From Aureococcus anophagefferens (taxonomy: Eukaryota; Sar; Pelagophyceae; Pelagomonadales; Pelagomonadaceae): a DNA stretch of 64,000 bases. Location of the stretch: contig NW_008705562.1 in NCBI RefSeq assembly GCF_000186865.1, positions 927,737 through 991,736 of the forward strand, read 5' to 3'. The notes under the pieces are model-generated. The model had not been told where the DNA came from and ran no database searches. It saw only the letters and a program-made list of their open reading frames with translations. Position 1 is the first letter of the stretch, and each line of letters opens with the position of its first letter. Made by a program: the position numbers and the translations under genes. Shown in pieces: positions 40,390 through 50,348 of the stretch.

Positions 40390-41370
40390 ATGGGCGGCGC
40401 GGACCTCGAGGCGGCGGCGGCGGCGCCGCCGGCGCCGCCGCGGTCGCAGGTGCGCGCGCTCGCCACGTCCGTGCTGGGCCTCTTCGTCTTCTACGTCGCG
40501 CACGACGCGCTCCAGGAGCGCGCCTTCCGGCGGCCGGGATTCCAGTTCGGCTGGTTCATGACCGCGTGCGAGATCGGGACGATGGCGGCGTGCGCGCTGA
40601 TCTGGGAGCGGTCGCCCGGCGGGTCCGCCAAGGGCCACGAGCCCGGCGGCGACGCGGGCCCGCGGCGAAAATACCTCGCGCTGCTGGTGCTGACCATCGC
40701 CGTGAGCCAGGGCACGGGCTCGACGGCGCTGAGGCACGTGAACTACCCCGTCAAGGTCGCGTTCAAGTCGTGCAAGCTCGTGCCGACGATGGTCTTCAGC
40801 CAGTGCCTCAACGGCGCGGCCTACGGCGCCGCCGAGTACGTCGCGGCGCTCCTCATGTGCGCGAGCCTCGCGCTCCTCGGCCTCGCGGACGCGCGGGCGG
40901 GCGCCGCGCCGAACCAGGCGCTCGGCTTCGTGCTCCTGGGCGTCGCCGTGTGCTCCGACGCCTTCGTGCCGAACCTGCAGCAGAAGCTGTTGCGGGGCCT
41001 GAAGATGCCCATCGGCGAGATGGTCGTCGTGTCCAACTGCGGGTCCTTCGCGCTCGTGCTCGCCTACGTGTCCGCGACGGGCGAGCTCGCCGCCGCGACC
41101 GCGTACCTGCGGACGCGGCCCCACGTCGTCGGCCTCCTCGCGGCCCAGGCCCTCGCGGGCTACGCGGGCCTGCGCTGCTACCTCTCCGTCATCCGCAACG
41201 TGTCCGGCGTCGCCGGCGTGCTGACGACGTCCGCGCGGAAGGTCGTCACGCTCGTCCTCAGCTTCCTCCTCTTCGAGAAGCCCTTCAGCGGCCAGCACGC
41301 CCTCGCCCTCGCCCTCCTCGCCGCGGGCGTCGGCCTCACGATCCGCGCGAAGCAGCGGCGCGGCCGATAG
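40390..41370 (+). CDS. Nucleotide-sugar/PAPS transporter (SLC35B-type)
   Basis: Golgi antiporter that imports 3'-phosphoadenosine 5'-phosphosulfate in the closest animal relatives. 326 residues with about nine to ten hydrophobic helices. NYPVKVAFKSCKLVPTMVFS near residues 118-137 is the hallmark of the SLC35B subgroup, with RNVSGVAGVLTTSARKVVT near the C-terminus and a dibasic end KQRRGR. The N-terminus is Ala/Pro-rich. SLC35B1 (UDP-galactose/ATP type) is the main alternative. The gene starts 157 bp from the divergently oriented SR-protein gene. Its product could supply the sulfotransferase at 23785. Confidence 0.82.
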   Translation: MGGADLEAAAAAPPAPPRSQVRALATSVLGLFVFYVAHDALQERAFRRPGFQFGWFMTACEIGTMAACALIWERSPGGSAKGHEPGGDAGPRRKYLALLVLTIAVSQGTGSTALRHVNYPVKVAFKSCKLVPTMVFSQCLNGAAYGAAEYVAALLMCASLALLGLADARAGAAPNQALGFVLLGVAVCSDAFVPNLQQKLLRGLKMPIGEMVVVSNCGSFALVLAYVSATGELAAATAYLRTRPHVVGLLAAQALAGYAGLRCYLSVIRNVSGVAGVLTTSARKVVTLVLSFLLFEKPFSGQHALALALLAAGVGLTIRAKQRRGR

Positions 41371-41526
41371 CATTTTTCGCACGGCCTTCCCTAGGCCCCA
41401 AGCTGGTTGGCTTAGTTGGTTGGCTTCAAGTTTGGCTTCTCATGTTGTTGAACGGAAACGTGAAGCCGCGTTGAAAGGGAAGCCTCGTGAGTCTAAGTGA
41501 GTCTGGTGGCTGCCCTTTCTTCCGCC

Positions 41527-44500
41527 ATGCAGCAGGACGCGAGCAGCAGCGGCGACTGCGTCTTCGTGCGCGTCGTGCGCGGGCGCGGCCTGAGCGCGTC
41601 GCGGGGCCTCGGGGCGAGCCTCGGCGCCGCGGCGAGCTCCATGGCGCGGCGGTCGTCCGGGGCGGCGGCGCGGGAGCCGACGTGCCGCGTGCTCGTGCGC
41701 TGCGGGCGCCTCGAGGCGTGGACGGCGCCCGTCGAGGAGACGGCGGAGCCCGAGTGGGACTCGGCGAACCTCTTCATGTTCCCCTGCGACAACGTGAGGT
41801 CCGCGCGGCAGCTCGTCTTCGAGGTCTTCGACGGCGGCGGCATGTTCGACCGCCGCGTGGGCGCGGCGCGCGTCGCGCCCGGCGTCGGTTCGTTCGCGCG
41901 ACGCGCGCCGGGACACGGGACGTTCGTAGGTCGCGCTGCGCGGCGGCGCGCTCGAGGCGCTCGCGCGGGGCTCCGGCGACGAGCGCGCGCCGAGGCTGCT
42001 GCGGCTGCTGAGCGACGAGGTCCTCGCGTCCGCGGACGCCGTCGAGCTCGGCAACGACGCGGCGTCCGCCGTCGCGGACGCCGCGGGCTTCGACGCGTCG
42101 TCGCTGCCCGACCTGCCGGGCGCGGACCGCGCGGCGAAGCTCGGCGAGGCGCTCCTCGGCGACGAGACGCTCGAGGTGCTCCTCTGGCGGGGCCACCGCA
42201 ACGACGGGGACGGCCGCGCGGCGAAGCCCGCCGCGCGCCGCGAGTCGCGCGGGTCGGGCTCGGGCGACGGCTTCCTCGGCGCGTCGCTGTCGGCGCTGCT
42301 CTGCGCGCCCGGCGCCGACGACGACGGGCCGAGCCGCTTCGGCTTCTGCGACGACGGCGCGGACCTCGTCGACGACGGGCCCGCGACGCTCGAGCGCCGG
42401 GGGGGGCACGACGCGGCGCGGCCGCGGAGCGTGCGCTACACGGAGTGCCACACGGCGGTGCTGCGCGTGGAGACGCTCGACGCGCGGGGTTTGGAGAGCT
42501 CGCTGCGGGGCACGGCGCGGGAGCTGTGGCGGCGGCCCTACGTCGAGCTCCAGCTCGGCAGCCGCGTCGTCGCGCCGTCCAAGGGCGGCGGCGGAAGCCG
42601 CGGCGGCGACGAGGACGCGTGGATGACCGAGGACTTCTCCATGCTCGTGACCCAGCCCTACGCGGCGTGCCCCCTGCGGCTCCGCGTCATGCGGCCGCGC
42701 CTCGCGAGCGACCTGGGCGTCGTCGGCGACGAGATCCTGGGCGAGGTCGAGATCCCCCTCGCGCTCGAGCCGCCGGGCAAGCACTGCGGCGGCGGCGGCG
42801 GCGCGGCGGACCCGGGCCTCCGCGAGCTCCGCCTCGCCTACAACCCGGGCAAGGGCCTCGCCGCGGACGTCGCCCCGTCGACCTGGCTCCCGCTCCGGCG
42901 CCGCGTCGCGAATCGCGACGAGGCCGACGGCGTCGCCGCGTCGCTGCGCCGCGGGTCCGACGCGCCGCCGAGCCCGCGGCGCGCGGGCTCGCGGCGGCTC
43001 AGCAGCCGGCGGCGCGCGGCCGTGTCCGAGAGCTTCTCCAGGTCGCGGTCGCGAAGCTCGATCCGCGCGCTCGGCGACCACGTCGGCGACCTCCGGGTCC
43101 GCGCGTGGATCGACGAGGGCTACTTCCACCGCGACAACGACGCCATCGCCGAGGTCGACGTCGCCGTCGGCCTCGCGACCTTCAAGCTCCGCAAGCTCCG
43201 GGAGACCATGGACGTGCTCGGCGCGACGCGGGCGCGCGCCGGCGGCGTCGTCGGCGCCGTCGGCGGCGACTGCGACCCCTACTGCGTGCTCCGGTCCGCG
43301 CCGGAGTGGGCGAGCCTCGAGCCCCGCCGACGGCTCGAGGACACGGCCGACGGCTACGCGAAGTTCGACTTCGGCGGCGACGTGCGTTTGGGCGTCGTCG
43401 ACCCCAACGACCAGGTCGTGCTCGCCTTCTACGACGCCGCGAACAACCACGCGCCCCTCGGCAAGGTCAAGGTCCGCGCGTCGGGCCTCGCCACGGGCCA
43501 CGAGTACCGCAAGACGCGCGTCGCCCCGCGCGCGGCCCCGCTTTCTTACCGCCGCCGCCGACGGCGCGCGGCCCCGCAGGTGCGCGCTCGTCGTGCCGAG
43601 AAGAAGGGCGCGACNNNNNNNNNNNNNNNNNNNNNNNNNNNNNNNNNNNNNNNNNNNNNNNNNNNNNNNNNNNNNNNNNNNNNNNNNNNNNNNNNNNNNN
43701 NNNNNNNNNNNNNNNNNNNNNNNNNNNNNNNNNNNNNNNNNNNNNNNNNNNNNNNNNNNNNNNNNNNNNNNNNNNNNNNNNNNNNNNNNNNNNNNNNNNN
43801 NNNNNNNNNNNNNNNNNNNNNNNNNNNNNNNNNNNNNNNNNCGTTTTTTTCGATGGCGCTTCTCGGACCGGCGCGTGCTTTTTAGGCCGCACGGCGCCCT
43901 ACGCCGCGCTGGGGCTCGTGCTCATCTGGCACCCGAGCTGGATCTTCACCGCCTTCTTCGCGGCGCTCTTCGCCGCGCTGGCGCTCAACTTCCCGGGCCG
44001 CCGCAAGCGCCAGCTCGACGCCATCGGCGTCGACCGCGAGCTCTCCAAGGGCTCCTTCGTCGCCAAGGGCGACGCGCGCCGCGACCCGGACCGGCCCGTG
44101 CACGGCGACGACGACGGCGACGGCGACGACGACGACGACGGCGGCGACGACGCGAACTTCGTCGCCAAGCTCGAGCACCAGTACCACGACTTCGTCAACA
44201 TGATCATGTACACGGAGCACGTCTTCAACGAGGTCTCCGTCGTCCTCGAGCAGGGCCTCGCCATCTTCACCTGGGGCGACGAGCGCATCTCCGGCGTCCT
44301 CGCGCTCGTCTTCTTCCTCTGCGTCTTCGTCCCCGTGGCCTTGGTGCCCCCGCCTCTCTTCTACAAGGTCTTCTTCACGTTTCCGTACATCGTCGACCCC
44401 CAGGGCCGACAAACGGGTGTGAAATCTTCAACCGGGTGTGCCACGCGTTCCGAGAGACGATCGCTCGTCCAAAATCAGCGAAAAAACGCCGAGATTGAAG

Positions 44501-44642
44501 TGGGGAATTTTCGCACCCTTGTGCTGCCCAGGTCGCCATGTACCCGCCCGTACTCGAGGGCCCCCAGCCCATCGAGGACTACGCGGGACGCGTTGCAAAC
44601 GTTATGAATCGTTTGCCCGCGGCTTCGGAGAAGGTCATGTAA
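41527..44642 (+). CDS. Multiple C2-domain and transmembrane-region protein (MCTP-like), interrupted by a gap
   Basis: Calcium/lipid-binding membrane-tether type protein. Exon 1 (41527-41871) opens with a C2-like segment (CVFVRVVRGRGLSASRG, LVFEVFDGGGMFDRR). A 58-bp GT-AG intron (41872-41929) leads to exon 2, with further C2-like strands (AVLRVETLDARGLESSLRGT, VVLAFYDAANNHAPLGKVKV). A 227-base N run (43615-43841) removes an unknown amount. After it come hydrophobic segments (YAALGLVLIWHPSW, FFAALFAALALNF), an Asp run and the MCTP-style C-terminus (TEHVFNEVSVVLEQGLAIFT, ISGVLALVFFLCVFVPVALV). The last exon follows a short IE-A introner and ends at 44642. Exon borders around the gap cannot be set. 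Confidence 0.65.
43615..43841. other. Assembly gap (227 N)
   Basis: Run of N within the MCTP-like gene. The real length is unknown. Sequence just before is GC-extreme; just after is a T run (43845-43851). Confidence 1.
44392..44531 (+). mobile_element. Introner element IE-A copy 6, short and diverged
   Basis: 140 bp as an intron. Retains CGATCGCTCGTCCAAAATCAGC and the end GTGCTGCCCAG. Flanks GTCGACCC and GTCGCCAT match at five of eight. GT-AG, phase 0, sense. Removal joins FTFPYI to VAMYPPVLEGP. Confidence 0.75.
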
Positions 44643-44648
44643 GTTTTC

Positions 44649-44774
44649 TTGTGATTCGCGGCGCCGGGGCGAGTTCGTTGTCCGGCACGCGAGCTACAGA
44701 GACTCTTTTGTGATTCGCGAGCGAGGACGCGCGCGCCCCGGCGAGTTCTTGATCTGGCACGTGAGCTACAGAGA
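44649..44774. repeat. Imperfect tandem repeat at convergent gene ends
   Basis: Two units (about 44649-44702 and 44707-44774) share TTGTGATTCGCG, CGGCGAGTT/CGGGGCGAGTT and GAGCTACAGAGA. They begin just after the MCTP-like stop and overlap the stop of the FDXACB1-like gene at 44775. Perhaps shared 3'-end signals; inference. Confidence 0.6.
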
Positions 44775-45969
44775 TTACGAGCACACGTAGGACCTCGGCT
44801 CGAAGCCGAGGGTCCGCCTCGCCTCCTTGCAGCAGGCCGCCGCGAGCTCGCAGCTCGCGTCGTGCGAGAGCGCGCGGGCCCCGGACGCGACGACGACGCG
44901 GAACGTCGTCGCCGCGCGTTTCGACGTTTCGCACTCGTAGGCGTCGACGACCGTCGCCGCGCGCAGGTCCGCGCCGCGGGCCGCGGCGAGCGCCGCCGCG
45001 AGCTCCGGGAAGCCGGACGCGCCGGGCGGCGCCCAGAAGGACAGGTCGTGCGCGTGCGGGACCGCGTGGATCGGCGGCCCGCCGCCCTCGCGGCCGAAGA
45101 CGTGGGCCACGGCGGCGCCGCGGTAGGCGTCGGCGATGCGCCGGCCCGCGTCGTCGGCGCCGCCGCGGTAGCCGCCCGGCGTGTAGCCCGCCGGGAAGGA
45201 CCTGTGTGGAAACCAACCACTGGTTTGGGTGGTCCTGACCAAACTTGAGAATTCTCTAGCTCGGTCAAATCGAAGTCGATTCGGCTGATTTTTGGACGGA
45301 CCGATCGCTCTCGTCGAGTTCTCGAAGCCCAGCCGAAGAGCTTGTGTCAAAACATTCGAATACGCTCACATTGAAGTCGGGTTGAAGATTTGGTTTCCAC
45401 ACAGGGAAGGACGGGGGCGCGCCGACGGCCCGGAGCACGAGGCCGCTCCGCGCCGCGGCGTCGACGACGCGCCACGAGTTGCCGTAGTGGTCCAGGCGCG
45501 CGCCCGCGCCCGCGTCGAAGGGCGTGCCGCCCTGGTCGCGCGCGAGCGCGACGACGACGACGCCGGCGGTCGAGAGGGACCGCGCCGCGCTCGCGAAGAA
45601 GCGCTCGAGGAGCCGCCGGTTGTCGTCGATCTGCGGCCGGCGGCCCGCGACGACGACGTAGGGGAAGTTGAAGACGACGGCGTCGAAGGGCGGCGCGGCC
45701 TCCGGGAGCGCCGTCGCGTCGACGCCGTGCGCGACCGTCGCGCCGCGCGCCGCGAGCTCCGCCGCGCGCGCGGCGGCCGCGGCGTCGACGGGCGCGGCGT
45801 CGAGCGCCGACGCCGTGAGCCACGACGCGTCGGCGGCGGTCCGCGCGAGCGCGAGCGAGAACTCGTAGTCGCCGTCGCCGACGACGAGCACGCGGCCGCG
45901 CGCCGCGAGCGTGCGGTAGTCGAAGGCTGTGTCGTCGCCAGCGGCGCAGCGGTCGACGCTCGCTGCCAT
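44775..45969 (-). CDS. FDXACB1: FDXACB1-like protein: DUF2431 rRNA methyltransferase domain plus FDX-ACB domain
   Basis: Exons 45969-45413 and 45201-44775 total 327 residues. The N-terminal ~185 residues form a Rossmann methyltransferase of the DUF2431/BMT5 type (RVLVVGDGDYEFSLALA, then FDAVVFNFPYVVVAG), the family that methylates uridine N3 in 25S rRNA in yeast. The C-terminal ~100 residues resemble the ferredoxin-fold anticodon-binding domain of phenylalanyl-tRNA synthetase (HDLSFWAPPG, VVDAYECETS, FRVVVASGARALSHD, LGFEPR). This pairing is the known FDXACB1 architecture. The intron is an IE-B introner placed exactly between the two domains. ATG 45969 is the first in frame. Confidence 0.85.
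45202..45412 (-). mobile_element. Introner element IE-B copy 8 (FDXACB1-like gene)
   Basis: 211 bp as an intron. Perfect 8-bp duplication GTCCTTCC in gene sense. Ends CTGTGTGGAAACC and GGTTTCCACACAG are perfect inverted repeats. GT-AG, phase 2, sense. Among the best preserved IE-B copies, with 4139. Confidence 0.93.
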
Positions 45970-46193
45970 CTGGTCGGTCTCTCAGTGGGTCGCAGCTATG
46001 GCGCCATTGTTTGGCAATCGATTGGTACGATGGCAATCAGCTCACGGGCTGCTGGCAGCAGCGGTGAGCCCGCGCGCTCCCCCCTTGCCGCCGAATGCAC
46101 CCGCACGGCATCTTTGCGGCATCTTGACGATGCAGCCCTCGGCTATGGATGCCACCTTGGGCTGCAGGCCAGGTGAGCGGTCCTCGTAGTCGC

Positions 46194-47993
46194 ATGGCTC
46201 GGCCGGCAGCCGTCATCGCCGTCATCGCCGTCGTCGTCGCCTCGGCGGCGGCGGCGGTCGCGCGCGTGCCCTGCCCTGTGGAGTTTGCGCTCGGCGCCGA
46301 CGGGCGGCAACGCCCCGTGCGCCTCGCCGTGATCGGCGTCTCGAAGCGGTCGAACGTCGACGTGCGCGACGCCATCCGGCGGACCTGGTGCGCGACGGCG
46401 CGCGCGCTCAACGCGGAAACGCGCGGCGACGCGACGGTCAAGGTGCGGTGGACCGTCGCGCGCCCCGCGGGCGCGCTCGCGGCGGACGACGACGCGGCCG
46501 CGCCGGATGTGCGCACGGTAAACCACGTCGACTCGCCGAGCGCGTCGAGCCGGGGGTTCCTGCTCGCGTTCCTCGACGCGCCGGCCTTCGCGCCGGACGC
46601 GACGCACGTCTTGGCCGTCGACGACGACGCGTACCCGTTCCTCGACCGCCTCGTCGGCGAGCTCGCGGCGAAGCGCGCCGCGACGCAGGACATCGGCGAC
46701 CGCGCGCCGCCGCGGCCCGTCGCGCTCGAGGCGACCTTCGTCTGGGGCTACTACATGGTCCACGGCGACTTCGGGCCCTGGCCGTTCCCCGTGGGATTCG
46801 GCCGCGTCTTCTCCGCCGACGTCGTCCGGGCCGTCGCCGCGGCGCACGCCGTCGCGCCGCTGGACTTTGGCGACGACTCCTGCGTCGACGGGGGCCAGGC
46901 GTCCTGCGTCAAGGGCGTCGCCGTCTACGGCGACAACTTCGTCGGGCTGCTCCTGGCGCCGATCGCGCACCAGCGCGTCCACGACCGCCGCTTCCACGCG
47001 CTCGTGGGGGGCACGGACGACGACCGCGGGGACCACGTGCCCGCCTACCCCGCGTCGCCCGCGTCGCTCGTCGTCGACCGCCACGACCTCAAGAGGCACA
47101 TCGGCGCGGCCGCGTTCCTCGACGCCGTGCACGCGGCGGCGACGACGGCCGACTACGACGCCGTCAACGCGCTGATCGGCTGCGGCGCGTCGCGCGTCGC
47201 GTGCCATTATGGCCCGGGGCCCCGGGACCCCGCGGAGGCGGCGAGCTTCGACTACGCGATGACCATCGGCGACACGCAGTGGGTCATGCGCGTGAACTCG
47301 TGCGCCTGGGCCCACGGCCTCGACGAGGCCTGGTGCGCGCGGGACCTGACCTCGCCCAACGAGAAACGCGGCGACCGCCTCTACGGCGCGGACTGCGCCG
47401 CGCTCCTCGCGGACGTGCGCGCGCTCGCGCGCGTCGTGCTCCCGAGCACCTGCGCGCCGCGGTCCGTCGCGCCGGCGGCCTGCGGCGACGCCCGCGCGCG
47501 CTGCTACTACGACGGCGAGCGGCCGACGAACTTCGCCTACGAGATTTTGTTCCCGGAGCCGGGCCCGATCGTCCTCATCGACAGCTGCCCGCGCGGCGTC
47601 GACTACGGCTACGTCTGCGATGGGCTAAACGGCGCGGCCCGCGAGACCTGCGTCGCGCGGCTCCCGGACCTCGAGGCCGCGGGCAGGGCCATCCTGGCCC
47701 ACGCGTGCCTGCCGGACGCGTGCTTCGACGACGGCGTCGAGTGCCTCGTCGACGCCGACGGCGGCGCGTCCGGCGTCGTCGGCGTCCAGGTCGCCTTCGC
47801 CGTCCGGGGCGTCGCGTACGAGGTCGAGGTCTCCGACTGCGCGGCCGCCGCGGAGCTGGACGCGGCCTGGTGCGCGTCGCTCGCCGAGGGCGACGGCGCG
47901 CTCCCGCCGCTGAGCGGGGACGCGTGCGCGGGCCTCGTCGCGGAAATCGGCCGCATCGCCGCCGCGACGATGCCGGCGACGTGCGTGCGCTAA
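46194..47993 (+). CDS. Probable GT31-like glycosyltransferase with Cys-rich C-terminal region
   Basis: 599 residues. MARPAAVIAVIAVVVASAAA is a signal anchor. The lumenal part has features of beta-1,3-glycosyltransferases: VRLAVIGVSKRSN, RDAIRRTWC (the R-x-x-IR-x-TW motif) and a DxD-type HVLAVDDDAYPFL, then WGYYMVHGDFGPWPFPVGFG. Roughly 250 further residues hold regularly spaced Cys and Trp (VNSCAWAHGLDEAWCARDL; VSDCAAAAELDAAWCASL), a repeated ~90-residue module of unknown function. Acceptor and donor are not readable. Single exon. The GT31 call rests on three short motifs. Confidence 0.6.
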   Translation: MARPAAVIAVIAVVVASAAAAVARVPCPVEFALGADGRQRPVRLAVIGVSKRSNVDVRDAIRRTWCATARALNAETRGDATVKVRWTVARPAGALAADDDAAAPDVRTVNHVDSPSASSRGFLLAFLDAPAFAPDATHVLAVDDDAYPFLDRLVGELAAKRAATQDIGDRAPPRPVALEATFVWGYYMVHGDFGPWPFPVGFGRVFSADVVRAVAAAHAVAPLDFGDDSCVDGGQASCVKGVAVYGDNFVGLLLAPIAHQRVHDRRFHALVGGTDDDRGDHVPAYPASPASLVVDRHDLKRHIGAAAFLDAVHAAATTADYDAVNALIGCGASRVACHYGPGPRDPAEAASFDYAMTIGDTQWVMRVNSCAWAHGLDEAWCARDLTSPNEKRGDRLYGADCAALLADVRALARVVLPSTCAPRSVAPAACGDARARCYYDGERPTNFAYEILFPEPGPIVLIDSCPRGVDYGYVCDGLNGAARETCVARLPDLEAAGRAILAHACLPDACFDDGVECLVDADGGASGVVGVQVAFAVRGVAYEVEVSDCAAAAELDAAWCASLAEGDGALPPLSGDACAGLVAEIGRIAAATMPATCVR

Positions 47994-48421
47994 TGCGTTC
48001 GTAGTTGTACGAGCCGATTCGGCGTCGCGCCGGGGTACGCTCCCGACGCCGAAGCCTACGTTCGACTCGCCGCGGCCACCCCAAGACTCCCGGGTTCTTC
48101 GGTCAATTAGACGAGGAAGCCGCAGATGAAGCCTTTTCTCTGGAACTCCTCCTCGTACCCCTTGCTCTTCCCCCCCGCCGCCCGTTTCGCGCGGACTCTG
48201 TGGTGCGCGTGCCAGAGGAGGAGCCCTGCCGCGAGGAGGAGCCCTGCCGCGCGAGAAAAATATGATGCCGTCGCGCACGCCCCATTTGTCCCAGCCACGC
48301 TGCTCGCCAAAAAGCTTGTGGATGCTGAAGAGATGGTGAAGCCTTCAGCAGCCAATCGATGCGTGAGCCGAAGTCGACCTCGCCGTAGCGCAGCAGGACG
48401 ACCTCGCCGTAGCCAGCGAGC
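47994..48421. other. Intergenic region
   Basis: 428 bp between two same-strand genes, with an AT-richer patch near 48240-48370 and a short direct repeat GAGGAGCCCTGCCGC (48219 and 48237). No gene supported. Confidence 0.4.
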
Positions 48422-50122
48422 ATGAGCTTCGCCGTGCACGTGACCTTCGCGGCGTCGGGCACGTCGCCCTTTACGCTTCGCGTCGCGCAGCCCGGCGACA
48501 GGCCACTCACGGCCAAGAAGGTGCTCAAGGCCTTCGCCGCGGCCTACGCCAAAAAAACGGGCGAGGCCCTCGACGTCGCGTCCCTGGGCCTCCGCGCCGA
48601 CGCCAAGGCGTCGACGACGCTCGCGCCGGCCGACGACGTGCGGCGCGTCGTCGCCGACGGGGGCGCGGTCTTCGTCGTCCGCGCCGCGGCGCCCGCGCTC
48701 GCGGGCGCCGTCGTGGGGCGGTCGGCGCTGGGCCCGCTGCCGAGCGCCGCGGCCAAGGCGGGCCCCGCGCTGCTCCCCGACGGCGCGGCGGCCGACGGCC
48801 CGCGGCCGCCCGCGCGGGACTTCGGCGGACCGCGCCACGACGACGCGGAGCGGCGCCTCCGGTCGAGCCTCGGGTCGCGCTACGATTTGGACGCCGTGCT
48901 CAGGCACGCCGACGGCGGCCGCCTGCGGCGCGCCCTGTCGCGGCCGAAGCCTTCCGTGTGCTACCTCGGCGGGTCCATCACGGAGCAGCGCGACGGCTGG
49001 CGGCCGCGGTTCCACGCGTGGCTCTCGAAGCGGCTGGACACGTCGGTAACCGCCGTCGACGCGTTCTGCGGCAACGCGGGCTCGACGCTGCTGGCCTTCA
49101 CGACGAAGGACTGGGTCATCCGCGCGGCGCCGGACGCCATCTTCGTCGAGGTCGCCGTCAACGACGGCGATTGTCTGTTAGAGGCCGGCGGCGTTGATAC
49201 GGCGCGGGGCCGGGACGTGTCGCGCGCGCTCGAGGGCATCGTCCGCGGCATCCGCGAGGCGTTGCCCGACGCGGCGATCGTCTTCGTGGAGATGTTCCTG
49301 CGGGGCGACCTCCCGAGCGCGCGGCGCTCGGGCACGAAGGCCTGGGTCGACGCGGGCGCGGGCGACGGCGCGGCCGACGTCTACCGCGTCGACGTCGTCG
49401 CGGCCCACGGCGCCGTCGCGGCGCGCTACGGCTGCGCCCAGCTGAGCTTGATCGACTTCTTCCGGGGCTTCCCGCCGCGGGGCCTCGACGCGCTCTTCCG
49501 CGACGACTGCCACCACCAGGAAGCCGGCGCGGACTACGCGGCGTGGGCCGTCGCGGCCGGCGTCGAGGCGCTGCTCGTCGGCGACGCCGGCGGCGAGGCC
49601 CGGTGCCCGCTCCCCCGGCCCCTGGACGCGGCCTTCTGGCGCTCCAACGGCGCGCACCGCTTCGACGGCGACCCGAACTTCCTCACGCCGGGCCGGCCGT
49701 TGGCGGGCGACCCGCCGCGGGGCACGGCGGACCGGTGCCCCGTCACGGGCCGGCCCGCGGCCTGGACCTGGCTCTTCGCCGCCGACGGCGAGTCGGCGCG
49801 GTGCCACTTCGACGGCACGGCCCTCGGCATTTTGACCCACGTCGGCCCGGACTCGGGCCGCCTCGCCGTGTCCGTCGACGGCGGCAAGCCCGTCGTCGTC
49901 GACATGGTCGACGAGTGGTGCTACTACTGGCGGTCGACGATCGTCATGCTCGCGACGGGCCTCGACCGCGGCTTCCACGACGCGACGATCACCGTGCTCC
50001 CGGGGCCGCCGGACCGGTCCCGGCTCAAGCGGCCCATCACGGACCCCAACTTCCTCGAGCACCCCCACCTCGGCATCGCGCCGAAGCTCTGGCTCATGTG
50101 GTTCGTCTCCGTCGGCGGGTAA
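48422..50122 (+). CDS. SGNH/GDSL-type hydrolase with N-terminal ubiquitin-like domain
   Basis: 566 residues. The first ~90 look like a beta-grasp or PB1/ubiquitin-like domain (FAVHVTFAASGTSPFTLRVA, PADDVRRVVADGGAVFVVR). The hydrolase starts near residue 178 with VCYLGGSITEQRDGW (block I Ser), then FCGNAGSTLLAF (Gly block), EVAVNDGDC (Asn block) and FRDDCHHQEAGADYAAW (Asp-x-x-His). These are the four SGNH blocks of lipases and carbohydrate esterases. The last ~150 residues are a beta-rich extension (WTWLFAADGE, GRLAVSVDGGKP) like those following hydrolase domains in algal carbohydrate-active proteins. No signal peptide, so cytosolic unless the start is misjudged. Confidence 0.75.
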   Translation: MSFAVHVTFAASGTSPFTLRVAQPGDRPLTAKKVLKAFAAAYAKKTGEALDVASLGLRADAKASTTLAPADDVRRVVADGGAVFVVRAAAPALAGAVVGRSALGPLPSAAAKAGPALLPDGAAADGPRPPARDFGGPRHDDAERRLRSSLGSRYDLDAVLRHADGGRLRRALSRPKPSVCYLGGSITEQRDGWRPRFHAWLSKRLDTSVTAVDAFCGNAGSTLLAFTTKDWVIRAAPDAIFVEVAVNDGDCLLEAGGVDTARGRDVSRALEGIVRGIREALPDAAIVFVEMFLRGDLPSARRSGTKAWVDAGAGDGAADVYRVDVVAAHGAVAARYGCAQLSLIDFFRGFPPRGLDALFRDDCHHQEAGADYAAWAVAAGVEALLVGDAGGEARCPLPRPLDAAFWRSNGAHRFDGDPNFLTPGRPLAGDPPRGTADRCPVTGRPAAWTWLFAADGESARCHFDGTALGILTHVGPDSGRLAVSVDGGKPVVVDMVDEWCYYWRSTIVMLATGLDRGFHDATITVLPGPPDRSRLKRPITDPNFLEHPHLGIAPKLWLMWFVSVGG

Positions 50123-50212
50123 TCTCTTTTGAAGGGTGGCTCTTCGTCGCATCTCGTCGCCGCGACTTACGCCGCGCGCCATCGCTGCCCCCGGCCTTTG
50201 ACTCGAGCCGAT

Positions 50213-50233
50213 CTTATATCATTCTTGTATATC
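50213..50233 (+). promoter_or_regulatory. TATA-like motifs upstream of alpha-tubulin
   Basis: Two AT-rich motifs (TTATAT and GTATAT) lie about 115-135 bp upstream of the ATG at 50349, followed by a pyrimidine-rich leader (CTCTCTTCTCCCACC type) directly before the start codon. Function inferred from position. Confidence 0.4.
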
Positions 50234-50348
50234 ATTCCAAGCGGGCGCACCTGCTTGCGCAACCGCCTCTTAAAACCAAACAACGCGTCGACCTCATCCG
50301 TCGTCGTTCTAACCTCTCTTCTCCCACCTCACACCCACCTTCTCCACC

